Of a stretch of DNA of 64,000 nucleotides, positions 9,092 to 17,942 are shown piece by piece; within the stretch, counting starts at the first letter, position 1; every line of letters begins with the position of its first letter. The notes under the pieces were generated by a model. The model saw only the letters and a program-made list of their open reading frames with translations. It searched no databases and had not been told where the DNA came from. A program made the position numbers and the translations under genes. Origin of the DNA: Tetrapisispora phaffii CBS 4417 (taxonomy: Eukaryota; Ascomycota; Saccharomycetes; Saccharomycetales; Saccharomycetaceae); contig NC_016524.1 of assembly GCF_000236905.1 (NCBI RefSeq), positions 620,001 to 684,000 of the forward strand. Direction: 5' to 3'.

Positions 9092-9587
9092 CTTTTATAG
9101 ATTGTATAGATTCTCTGAAAGTATACAGCAGGCAATATCTCTGATAATCACTATTCTGATTATTAGATGCTTTTTTTGATCCAAAAAAAAGCAGAAAGAA
9201 AATAATATAATAAGTGGCCTTAATTACCACCTTGAATTGGTTTAATATTGATTATTATTATCTTTAAAGGTCTCATTATTTAAAATAGCTAATATAAATT
9301 AAATAATTTTACCTTATTACTTATATATTTAAGTACCTTTTGCCACTTTAAATATAAATTTACGGTTTTGAAGATATATAATTGTAGTCCGGGTAAATAT
9401 ATGGCATGCTATTAAAATGAATTCGTTATGATACGCAATAATACATATTAACACAAACAGAAACTCTATCTCTCTCAGAATATTGGTTTATTACTTTAAA
9501 CAGATATGCTATTCATTAGGTAAAGCTCCTTATATTTTAGTCCATTATAATATTACAAATTTTTTTTTTTAAGAATTATTGAAGCAT
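9092..9587. other. Intergenic, PRE3 promoter and SFI1 3' flank
   Basis: About 500 bases between the PRE3 start and the SFI1 stop. It contains the PACE-like element at 9339-9347 and a T-run near 9560-9570. Nothing else is recognisable. Confidence 0.6.
9339..9347 (-). promoter_or_regulatory. PACE-like Rpn4 site upstream of PRE3
   Basis: Reading the minus strand gives AGTGGCAAA, one base from the proteasome-associated control element GGTGGCAAA bound by Rpn4 and a known functional variant. It lies about 250 bases upstream of a proteasome gene, as expected. Confidence 0.6.
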
Positions 9588-12389
9588 TTATGAGCTTCTT
9601 GATGTTTTTTGGGTAGGTGATTCATGGAACTCTAAATTATCAATTTCTTGTTCCATTTCAGATTTGTCGACAATAGGTTCCAGCTTTACATATGGCAATT
9701 CGTTAAAATCAATCTCTAAGTTTTTATTATCCGAAATATTGTATCGACGATATAAATTTAATTTTGGTGGTGAAGCTGGGAAAGGTGATACATTTAGATT
9801 TCTTTGATTAAATCTTCTTTTTATTGTTGACCCTATAGTAGATGAATTTTTAATGGGACTTGGGATTGAATGACGTACACGACTGTAACGAGATTTCATT
9901 GCTTCAACTTTATAATTTTTTACTAATTCTGATCCTGGAATTGTATTACCTGATGTATTTATGCTTTTTTTCGGAGTTTCGAGTCTATCAACCTCATTGA
10001 ATGGACTCTTTCTTCTTAGTCGTACTTTTTTAGGAGAATTTTGCATCCGTGTCTTCCATAAAAGAATAAGTCCTCTTAATATTGCGCGGTCCCATCTATC
10101 TCTAAATATCTTTATCATTTCCCTATTCCGTCTTATCTTTAACATTTTCAAACTTATTATATTTAAATAATTCAGCAGTAATACAATATTTTTATTATCG
10201 AGTTCTTGTTTAAGAATTACTTCTAATTTAGAAGATTGAATAAGCTTTTCCTTCCAAACTGTGAAAGAATTTCCTTGTAAAGTCTCATTTCTTAAATTAC
10301 TAGCAACCTTTGACAAAGCATAATTGTGATTTAGTTTCTCATTCAGCACCTTCATTATCTTTTCCCTCAAAAGGAAATCTCCAAGATATGCAGCTTTATC
10401 ATTATAATCATTTAACAAAATATGCTTTCCTTTCCAAACTTGTAAAAACTTTATTTTTTTTTGATTAACAAATTTTTTTCTAAATGTATGAGAAGCTTCG
10501 TCTAAAGCATCTCTCTTTTGAATAATGTATCTTTCTGACCAACTCTTGAAGACTTTCATAGTCAATCTTTTTTCAGATTTATGCTGAAACTCCAATTGTT
10601 TATTTGATATTGAAGTAATCTTCTCAAATTTTTTTTGAAACCTTTTAAATAGCATTAGTTCTTGAAAAGTAGCAACCTTTTTAGACATCTCCTTAATGTT
10701 CTCGGCGGAATCTTTCCAACTCTTTAGCCCATTTTTAAGCTCCGTATACATATAGTGTCTTTCAGCTTCCATTTCAAGACATGCCATTCTGTCACGTTTC
10801 TGCTTCCAATTTTTTAAATGTTTATTTAATACTAGTTTTTTATTAGATATTCTAGCTCTCTCATGTAGATCATATAAACGGTTCCATCTCTCAAACTTAG
10901 AATGTAATAAGTAATTTACAATTCGTTTTTCATTATTTACTAATGAAAACCTATATTTCCACTTCTTAAAAGCATTTTTAAAAATATTTTTATCATAAGT
11001 GTTTAGAGCACTAATTTTATGGTTGAATGATAACTTCCATTTCCTTAGAATATTCTTCTTTGTACGATCTTCTTGGATGCTTTGGAATGAATAGAAACTA
11101 AGATTCTTTTCAAATTTGTATCTCCAAACAGATTGAAATATCATTTTCTTGTAAATTTTATTAAGACTTACTTGAACAAAAGCTAACTTTTGTTGTTCTT
11201 CAAGTTTTTTGGTTAGAATTCTGAAAAATTTTTTTAGAATATATTTCCTCTCCAATTCTATTAACTTGTCATATTCTTTATCTGCAATCTTTATTTTAGA
11301 TACCCATTTTTTGAATAAAGGTTGCAATAGATGGATAGATTTGGAGAGTTCTGCTTTTTCTTCTAGTTGCCTATAAGTAGTAATCTTTGACTTCCATCTT
11401 TTTAATACTTGTTGTTGCAAATATATTCCTTTTGGCTTATAAGTTAAACTTTTGTGATTCAAATGTAATCTCTTGAAAAAATGTTTCAATGTATTTAATT
11501 TCAAAGCATCCATTGCTTTAATTTCCATTTGTTTTTGTCTTTCCATTATATTACTCATTGTAGCAAATATCTTTTTTTTAGAGTACTCATCGACTGCTTT
11601 ATTGTATGAATTTATCTTTAACAGGTTAGTGTAAATATTATCAAAGCCATAGACTAATAGTCTTCTTGAATTAAATATCATGGCCTTATTATTATTTACG
11701 TCATGTGTAGTTTGTTTGTTAATCCACTTCATAAAATGTTTTTTTAGCATATATTCATTCCATTCATTCTCAAGTTTACGTAAACACGCATTAAATATAG
11801 AAGTCAATTGAACTTTCTGAAAATATTTCTCTAGCAATTTCCTCTCAGAATGACATTGAAGGTAAGCAAATCTCATTTCAAGGGTTTCAGGGTATAATAA
11901 TAATTTTGAATAAAGTTCATTCATAAATGGGGTCATATCAAAACTGAGATCTAGTTGAGTGGAAATATCGATTAAATATTTGTCCGCAAGTGGATCTGAG
12001 CCACTTTCTTCAATAAAATGAACATATTTTTTGAAGATTTTTAAAAAATCTAATGACATTTTATTTCTTATTAAAAAAACCTGTATTCTATTGTAAATAG
12101 TATCCAAAATTGAGTTAAGTGGACGATCGTCTTGGTTTTCATTAGTAAATTTAAAATTGGGATCTAAACTTTTATGAATTTCAAATAATGATCCATTTAC
12201 ATCTTGTTTCTGTGTTAATTTTGAATCAGATATGGAAACTCTTCTTAGCAATTCTTCGAGGTCCTTGTTCAATAACGAATTTGTTGTAGCACGAACTGAT
12301 GCATCACTTAACAGATCTTCAGCTTTGTTTACTTTTTGCTGTATATAGTTGTCATTTAAAAGTAAATCTGTTGAATCTTCATTCTCCAT
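9588..12389 (-). CDS. SFI1: Spindle pole half-bridge protein Sfi1
   Basis: Centrin (Cdc31)-binding filament protein of the spindle pole body half-bridge, required for its duplication. The 933-residue protein is close to the S. cerevisiae length of 946. The central part (about 200-790) is a series of about 30-residue helical repeats with a conserved Trp after a hydrophobic/basic run (FKKWVSKI, LRKWKLSF, FKKWKYRF, LKNWKQKR, LKSWKDSA, FKSWSERY, LQVWKGKH), which are centrin-binding repeats. The C-terminus has SP/TP sites (SIPSPIKN, SPFPASPPK) fitting Cdk regulation. The gene lies between PRE3 and SPO75, in the position of YLL003W; ORC3 (YLL004W) is absent here. Confidence 0.95.
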   Translation of the reverse strand: MENEDSTDLLLNDNYIQQKVNKAEDLLSDASVRATTNSLLNKDLEELLRRVSISDSKLTQKQDVNGSLFEIHKSLDPNFKFTNENQDDRPLNSILDTIYNRIQVFLIRNKMSLDFLKIFKKYVHFIEESGSDPLADKYLIDISTQLDLSFDMTPFMNELYSKLLLYPETLEMRFAYLQCHSERKLLEKYFQKVQLTSIFNACLRKLENEWNEYMLKKHFMKWINKQTTHDVNNNKAMIFNSRRLLVYGFDNIYTNLLKINSYNKAVDEYSKKKIFATMSNIMERQKQMEIKAMDALKLNTLKHFFKRLHLNHKSLTYKPKGIYLQQQVLKRWKSKITTYRQLEEKAELSKSIHLLQPLFKKWVSKIKIADKEYDKLIELERKYILKKFFRILTKKLEEQQKLAFVQVSLNKIYKKMIFQSVWRYKFEKNLSFYSFQSIQEDRTKKNILRKWKLSFNHKISALNTYDKNIFKNAFKKWKYRFSLVNNEKRIVNYLLHSKFERWNRLYDLHERARISNKKLVLNKHLKNWKQKRDRMACLEMEAERHYMYTELKNGLKSWKDSAENIKEMSKKVATFQELMLFKRFQKKFEKITSISNKQLEFQHKSEKRLTMKVFKSWSERYIIQKRDALDEASHTFRKKFVNQKKIKFLQVWKGKHILLNDYNDKAAYLGDFLLREKIMKVLNEKLNHNYALSKVASNLRNETLQGNSFTVWKEKLIQSSKLEVILKQELDNKNIVLLLNYLNIISLKMLKIRRNREMIKIFRDRWDRAILRGLILLWKTRMQNSPKKVRLRRKSPFNEVDRLETPKKSINTSGNTIPGSELVKNYKVEAMKSRYSRVRHSIPSPIKNSSTIGSTIKRRFNQRNLNVSPFPASPPKLNLYRRYNISDNKNLEIDFNELPYVKLEPIVDKSEMEQEIDNLEFHESPTQKTSRSS

Positions 12390-13186
12390 TGGAATTCATA
12401 TATTAAAATTCCTATATATATAACGATTATTAGGAAATGATGGTTACTTGAAAAGATATAACTATGTTTAGTATCTTCACTGTAGATATACTAAACTTTA
12501 ATCAATTCAAATTGTATAATATGTAATATCTGAACTGTCTAGGTTTTACTTTATTCATTGTTCAAAACAGTTTTATGTCTTCTTTTAAATTTCGAACAGA
12601 TGCATATTAATTACATTTTTCATTATCAAGAAAGCGATATGATTGTTATTAAAATGAGTAAGACAAAATTAATATAAAAAAGGTTCTAGCATGGAATAAT
12701 GAGGTATAACATTGGCATATATGTCACTTGATGATTATTAAATATATATTTAAACATCTCTATATTAAGAACTAATTACAATAAATGTTTGAAGTTATCT
12801 TAAAATGATGGCATCGCAATATTGTTGAAATACCATCGAATAAAAAAATAATGTTTCATAATAAATGACAGACACAAAGTTAAAATTTTAACTTAAAGAT
12901 CAATTAATTATATATTGCTTGTTTCAAAAGTTTCTTTATTACTTCAATTAACAATATTTAGACCTTGTTTAAGAGAAGCTATTCAAAGTGGACAACAATC
13001 ATTAGTGTACTGATTTGTGACGCAAATGGGAAAATTTGTTTATTACACGGTTTATAATACATATCTTTTAAAGAAAACCTTTACTACAAAATACTCAATT
13101 TCAATTACAACGTTTATTAGACTCCATAGGGTCAATAGGCTAAACAAATATAAAGTAGTTTTTAGAATATTAAATTCATAAGAATT
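12390..13186. other. Divergent promoter, SFI1 and SPO75
   Basis: About 800 bases of AT-rich divergent promoter. It includes a perfect Ndt80 element at 13019-13028. No ORF or RNA gene is recognised. Confidence 0.6.
13019..13028 (+). promoter_or_regulatory. Middle sporulation element (Ndt80 site) upstream of SPO75
   Basis: GACGCAAATG fits the full consensus DNCRCAAAWD. It sits about 160 bases upstream of the SPO75 ATG, a typical distance for a middle meiotic gene. Confidence 0.65.
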
Positions 13187-15904
13187 ATGGATGCCATTCC
13201 TTCTGAAGGAATCAATTTATTCGAATACCTTTCAGAAAATCTATACACATATTTAGACATTGATGATAGTACTTCGATTTTAATATTAAAGAATACCAAT
13301 ACTAGCAACATATATTCAAAGAAATTTTTGAGCAATACTACATATAATCTATTGTCAGCATTGTTGAATACAGCTAGAACAGGATCAGCTCATAAGCATG
13401 CTGGTATTTCATTGAGTGCATTTCTGACTAGTATATTAATGTCATTTATGATATTTATAATACAGGCAATTATATTTATACTATTAAGAAATCATTTAAA
13501 GGAATTATATCAAACTACAATTTTGAGTAAATATCATTCTAGTTCAGAGATATCATCAAATTCTGTTAGTTCAATTATTAATGGAGAATTAAATGAGAAT
13601 GCAACATATTTCGGGTGGATTAAAACTGTATACAAAGCAAATATGGAAAAATACCTTAAAAGTAGCGGGGTTGATGCATACTTATTTATTCGATATCTTT
13701 ATGTATTGATTTTTTTCAATTTGACTTTGGCTGTGGTGATAATACCAGTTCTCCTACCGATACATATATGCTCTGGTTCAAAAGATGAAATGGATTTTGC
13801 TACAACGTCATTAGATATTCTAAACATGTCGAATATTTCAAGTGATAATTCAAACATGTTAATTTTTCATTTCTTATTGACTATTTTTGTTGTCATTTGG
13901 TTTCACGTCGTTCTTCTGAATGAGTTGAGATTTATTAAGAATCTTTCTTCTAGTGATTATGTCTTACAAAATAAAAGCCAGTTACTATTTGTGGATAATA
14001 TACCTAATGAATATGTCACACATACAATAAAAATTAAAAACTATTTCAATAAGATACTTCCTGACTCGGCAATGGAAGTTATTCCATTACCTCTTTCAAT
14101 AAATAAGTTAAGAAAAGAAAATAGCAAATTGAAAAGACTGGATAATAAAATAGAGATAAAATTACTCCATATTGTTTTATATAAGTACTTTTCTCAATCG
14201 CAGGAAAATGTTAGAATTGTCAATGTTTTAAATAAAAAATATCTTAGAATATTTTGGAATAAAAATAAAATTAAGTTTTACTTTCGGAAAGTAGCTTTTT
14301 GGATTAGAACGTCACATAATCATTTCCATTTCAAAACAAAACGTAAAGAAATTCAATTCAATGTATTTAATGGTATACGATTTAAAATATTTATACTCCA
14401 AAGAAGAACCTTTTTGGAAACAGCATACTCACAACTCCAGGATTTAGTATCAGCTAAGAATAGCTGTCAAAAATATTTTCAAAATGAAATGACAGTAACA
14501 AATTCACAACGAAATGAAGACGACGAGAGAGAACTACTAATCGGTCAACACCAAGGCTATTATAACAAAGTATTTGTTTCTTTTGGTTCAAAATTTAGCG
14601 CATATATGGTAGGTAGTTTTCTAAATTCTTTTAACATTGATACTTGGAATACGGCATTAATTTTACCTAATACAAAAGGAATAATATGGTCAAATTTATT
14701 AAAAACAAAGAACTATAAAACTTTATTAAGATCTGGGTTTGCATTTACTATCAGCGTTTTTGTGATTCTCGGTTGGATCATTCCTGTTGCATTTATTACA
14801 TTAATTTCGCATATTCCATATCTAACGTCACTAATTCCGATAATATCTAAATTGAACAATCAACCAACTATAATAAGTAAACTTTTGAACTCAGTAATAC
14901 CAATATTGTCTCTGGTAATTATTACGGAACTGGTCCCTTTTATTTATAGATATCTGAGTTATATTAGATATTGTAGAACTCAGGAAGAGTTGGAGATAAA
15001 TATCCAATTGTGGTTTTTCATTTTTTTATTTGTTCATTTATTTATTGTCGTTACAATATCTTCTGGTATGTCTTTATTGATCGAGAAGATTATTAATAAC
15101 CCTGTCATGATAACTACATTATTAGCACATGAATTACCTAAAAGTTCAAATTTTTTTTGTTCTTTCGTTATAATTAGAGGATTCACATATTCTGGTGGAA
15201 ATTTTCTCCAAATCAAAGAATTAATATTAGAATTATTTTATTATCCTACAAGATATTATTCAACTAAGAAAAAAATCAAAAAAATGGAAAAATCATTATG
15301 TTATAGTTGGGGATCAATTTATCCTTTATTTTCTGTCTTAGGCTGTATAGGGATCATATACAGTGTCATATCACCAATTATTCTTCCAATATGTTCCCTA
15401 TCTTTCTTTCTAATATTTTTCTCCGTAAAGTACCAATTCGAATTTCAATGTTGTGGTGTAAATATAGCTGAAACAAATGGGATTTTATATATAAACGCAC
15501 TGACGCAACTTTATACAGGCATATATTGCTTAGAGTTTTCCATGATTGGTCTATTTACATTATACAACAGCTATAGATTATCTTTTGCAATGCTGTTACT
15601 CTTTATTATTACGTTAGTCATCCATCATAATATATCCCTTAATCGAATCTCTAAAATTCATAAACCAACTATTAAATCCATAACGGATAATTCCTCATGG
15701 AATTGCCCTTCGTATTCATCGTATACGGAAAATAATAAATTATTTTCTATTTTAAACTTTGATATAGGAAGAACTATTTTGATCCCCCAAGATCCTTTAG
15801 ATATAGGAACCAAAGAGCGATCTTTTATTTTCAATAAATATGGAATGAAATGCGAATTTGATAAAACAACTATATCCACAACCGGCACAATAACGTATTT
15901 ATAG
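13187..15904 (+). CDS. SPO75: Spo75, CSC1/OSCA-family membrane protein for spore formation
   Basis: Meiosis-specific polytopic membrane protein of the CSC1/OSCA/TMEM63 (DUF221) family, required for spore wall formation. The 905 residues compare with 868 in S. cerevisiae. An N-terminal hydrophobic helix is at about 85-105, two more helices at about 165-245, then a long soluble loop (about 255-490). The C-terminal half is a cluster of helices from about 520 to 830, as in the 11-helix family fold. Family-like short stretches include LLFVDNIPNEYVTHT at the start of the cytosolic domain. The position fits YLL005C between SFI1 and MMM1. Its stop is 38 bases from the convergent MMM1 stop. Confidence 0.9.
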   Translation: MDAIPSEGINLFEYLSENLYTYLDIDDSTSILILKNTNTSNIYSKKFLSNTTYNLLSALLNTARTGSAHKHAGISLSAFLTSILMSFMIFIIQAIIFILLRNHLKELYQTTILSKYHSSSEISSNSVSSIINGELNENATYFGWIKTVYKANMEKYLKSSGVDAYLFIRYLYVLIFFNLTLAVVIIPVLLPIHICSGSKDEMDFATTSLDILNMSNISSDNSNMLIFHFLLTIFVVIWFHVVLLNELRFIKNLSSSDYVLQNKSQLLFVDNIPNEYVTHTIKIKNYFNKILPDSAMEVIPLPLSINKLRKENSKLKRLDNKIEIKLLHIVLYKYFSQSQENVRIVNVLNKKYLRIFWNKNKIKFYFRKVAFWIRTSHNHFHFKTKRKEIQFNVFNGIRFKIFILQRRTFLETAYSQLQDLVSAKNSCQKYFQNEMTVTNSQRNEDDERELLIGQHQGYYNKVFVSFGSKFSAYMVGSFLNSFNIDTWNTALILPNTKGIIWSNLLKTKNYKTLLRSGFAFTISVFVILGWIIPVAFITLISHIPYLTSLIPIISKLNNQPTIISKLLNSVIPILSLVIITELVPFIYRYLSYIRYCRTQEELEINIQLWFFIFLFVHLFIVVTISSGMSLLIEKIINNPVMITTLLAHELPKSSNFFCSFVIIRGFTYSGGNFLQIKELILELFYYPTRYYSTKKKIKKMEKSLCYSWGSIYPLFSVLGCIGIIYSVISPIILPICSLSFFLIFFSVKYQFEFQCCGVNIAETNGILYINALTQLYTGIYCLEFSMIGLFTLYNSYRLSFAMLLLFIITLVIHHNISLNRISKIHKPTIKSITDNSSWNCPSYSSYTENNKLFSILNFDIGRTILIPQDPLDIGTKERSFIFNKYGMKCEFDKTTISTTGTITYL

Positions 15905-15942
15905 GGATATAAAAATATCTGGTATTTTCGTTTTAGTTTAGA

Positions 15943-17424
15943 TTATATATCTTTCTCTGGAAATACTGAAATATCATCATCAGTACTAACTTTTTCCTCT
16001 CTTGTGTTTTTACTTCTTGGCCAAATACCAGGAAGTTTTATGCATTGAAATCTTGGCTCAACACATCTTTCACAGAACCATTTTTTAATATGATGTTCAA
16101 TTAAACTACTTATTTTTGGAATATTTTCAAGCTTAGATCTAGAGCCTATTAAAGAGCCTATATCAAACTCCATCTCATACCCTGGTAAAAAAGAAAACAT
16201 AAGATAATATGCGTTATCATCTCCTTGCACAGATGAATCATCTGATGTTGGAACTAAATCTTCCGCTTTTGTTAACGAGACTGTTAGACACGCTTGAAAT
16301 CTTATGATAGATAATGTTAAATCAACAGGTAAAATTGCAGTCCTTAGTTTTGGATAGTTAAGTAACAATTTTGTTTGAATGCCAATGGCAATTCGATCAG
16401 TTAAGTCTATATCAATCTTTGCCTCAAGTTTCTTTTTATTAGAATTTGGAGAATATTGAATTCTACAATTTGAAAAAATAGGGAAATCATCTCCAATATC
16501 TAATTCAGTAATTTTTATGCCATCCAAATAACTTGGCAGCTCATCTGACCTTTTAGTCAGATAGTCATTTAGCGAGTGAACAATATTATCTTTCAACAGT
16601 GCCTCCTCACGAAACTGTTGAATAATCTGGGCTATAAGTACATTAAACCAATCTAGTGATTCTGGAATATGTGTATCAACATCATAACATGTCTTTTCTA
16701 AAATAGTCTTCAAATGAGAGTGTCTATAGAAATTTTCGTTATTTACTTGATTTTGATCCTTACCACCTCTTTTCACTATTGAAGGTAAAAATTGATTTGA
16801 CAAAGTCAAGTTCTTCTTGTCAAATTTATTAGAACTACTTGAATTAGATCTGCTTATCGAATAACTGGTAGTGGTTACACTGTCTGACTCATCACTAAAG
16901 AAGAAGAATTTCATGACTAAAACAATGACAATCATTACACTACATTGTCCAATAATCATACCTTCGACAAACGACCAGGTTGAAAAGGTTGACCTGTTGA
17001 ATTTAGTTTGTAGCATTTTATTATTATAGAAGTAATCATTATTATAATTTAGTTGATTAGAAGGTTTATTCAAAATCTCCATCAATTTATTATATTTACT
17101 CATCACGTCATCGTCATCGTCATCGACATTTCCATCTCTATTATAATTGGTGTCATGAGAATAAGCATTATGAGAATCTGATCTCTGATCTAAGGAAGAA
17201 TTATCTAGTTCATTTCCATTATATTGTAAAATATTATGTTCTCTAAATATTTTTTCTAAATGCAATGGTAAAACGTTATTAATATAATCATCTAATGATA
17301 TGTTTGAATTATTTGAATATCCGTTATCCAAATCTAAGTTGGAAGAATTACCTAAAAGGAACTCATCATCATCCAATTCATTTAAATTATCATAATTAAA
17401 TTTATTATCTTTAGCGTTATCCAT
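15943..17424 (-). CDS. MMM1: ERMES subunit Mmm1
   Basis: ER-anchored subunit of the ER-mitochondria encounter structure, which moves phospholipids between the two membranes together with Mdm10, Mdm12 and Mdm34. The 493-residue protein has a long Asn/Asp-rich lumenal N-terminus (about 1-145), one transmembrane helix at about 147-172 (WSFVEGMIIGQCSVMIVIVL), a Ser-rich linker and a C-terminal SMP lipid-binding domain at about 255-470. Family motifs include ESLDWFNVLIAQIIQQFREEA and the C-terminal CVEPRFQCIKLPGIWPR. It is longer than S. cerevisiae Mmm1 (426), mainly through the N-terminus and linker. Confidence 0.95.
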   Translation of the reverse strand: MDNAKDNKFNYDNLNELDDDEFLLGNSSNLDLDNGYSNNSNISLDDYINNVLPLHLEKIFREHNILQYNGNELDNSSLDQRSDSHNAYSHDTNYNRDGNVDDDDDDVMSKYNKLMEILNKPSNQLNYNNDYFYNNKMLQTKFNRSTFSTWSFVEGMIIGQCSVMIVIVLVMKFFFFSDESDSVTTTSYSISRSNSSSSNKFDKKNLTLSNQFLPSIVKRGGKDQNQVNNENFYRHSHLKTILEKTCYDVDTHIPESLDWFNVLIAQIIQQFREEALLKDNIVHSLNDYLTKRSDELPSYLDGIKITELDIGDDFPIFSNCRIQYSPNSNKKKLEAKIDIDLTDRIAIGIQTKLLLNYPKLRTAILPVDLTLSIIRFQACLTVSLTKAEDLVPTSDDSSVQGDDNAYYLMFSFLPGYEMEFDIGSLIGSRSKLENIPKISSLIEHHIKKWFCERCVEPRFQCIKLPGIWPRSKNTREEKVSTDDDISVFPEKDI

Positions 17425-17942
17425 CGTTGCTTCACAGTTCTAACTATTTAATGAAATTATCACGATATCCAATCAATAAGTATCCCTTAAAAAGATTAAC
17501 ATAAATAAGTGTAACAAATGGTCTTTTAAAATTTAGATGCACACTAACTTATCAGAACTTGAATGATCTAGCTATCTTGATTTTAGAAAAGAAGTGGGTT
17601 TATAGGGTATTAATTGCAAAGCATAAACTGTAATTCTAATAACTTCTACTATTTTTTTTCATTTTCTATGCAATCATCGATAATTTTTCATAATTTTTAA
17701 GGTTTTCGATCGTTATATATTTATATTTTACCAATTGAAAAAAGTCAGTATGAAATGTTATTAAGATTGAATATTTGAGCTTTCTTGAAGTTCTATAACA
17801 ATTGTAGCAAACCGTTGACACATATGTTATATATACTGAAAGCAAATTAGTAATTGACAACATAAGGGACTTTTCTTTAAACAGAAATTAAAGTACCTGA
17901 TTTATTTTATTGACAAACTTAAAATTATAGAAACGCAACAGC
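17425..17942. other. Divergent promoter, MMM1 and LMO1
   Basis: About 520 AT-rich bases. It contains an exact 11-bp match (ATTTATATTTT, 17719-17729) to the S. cerevisiae ARS core, which is common by chance in such DNA. Nothing else is recognised. Confidence 0.5.

Noticed and set aside
17719..17729. Exact ARS core match between MMM1 and LMO1
   Set aside because: Eleven A/T-only bases match often by chance in this AT-rich genome, and origin sequences vary among yeasts; not enough for a feature.
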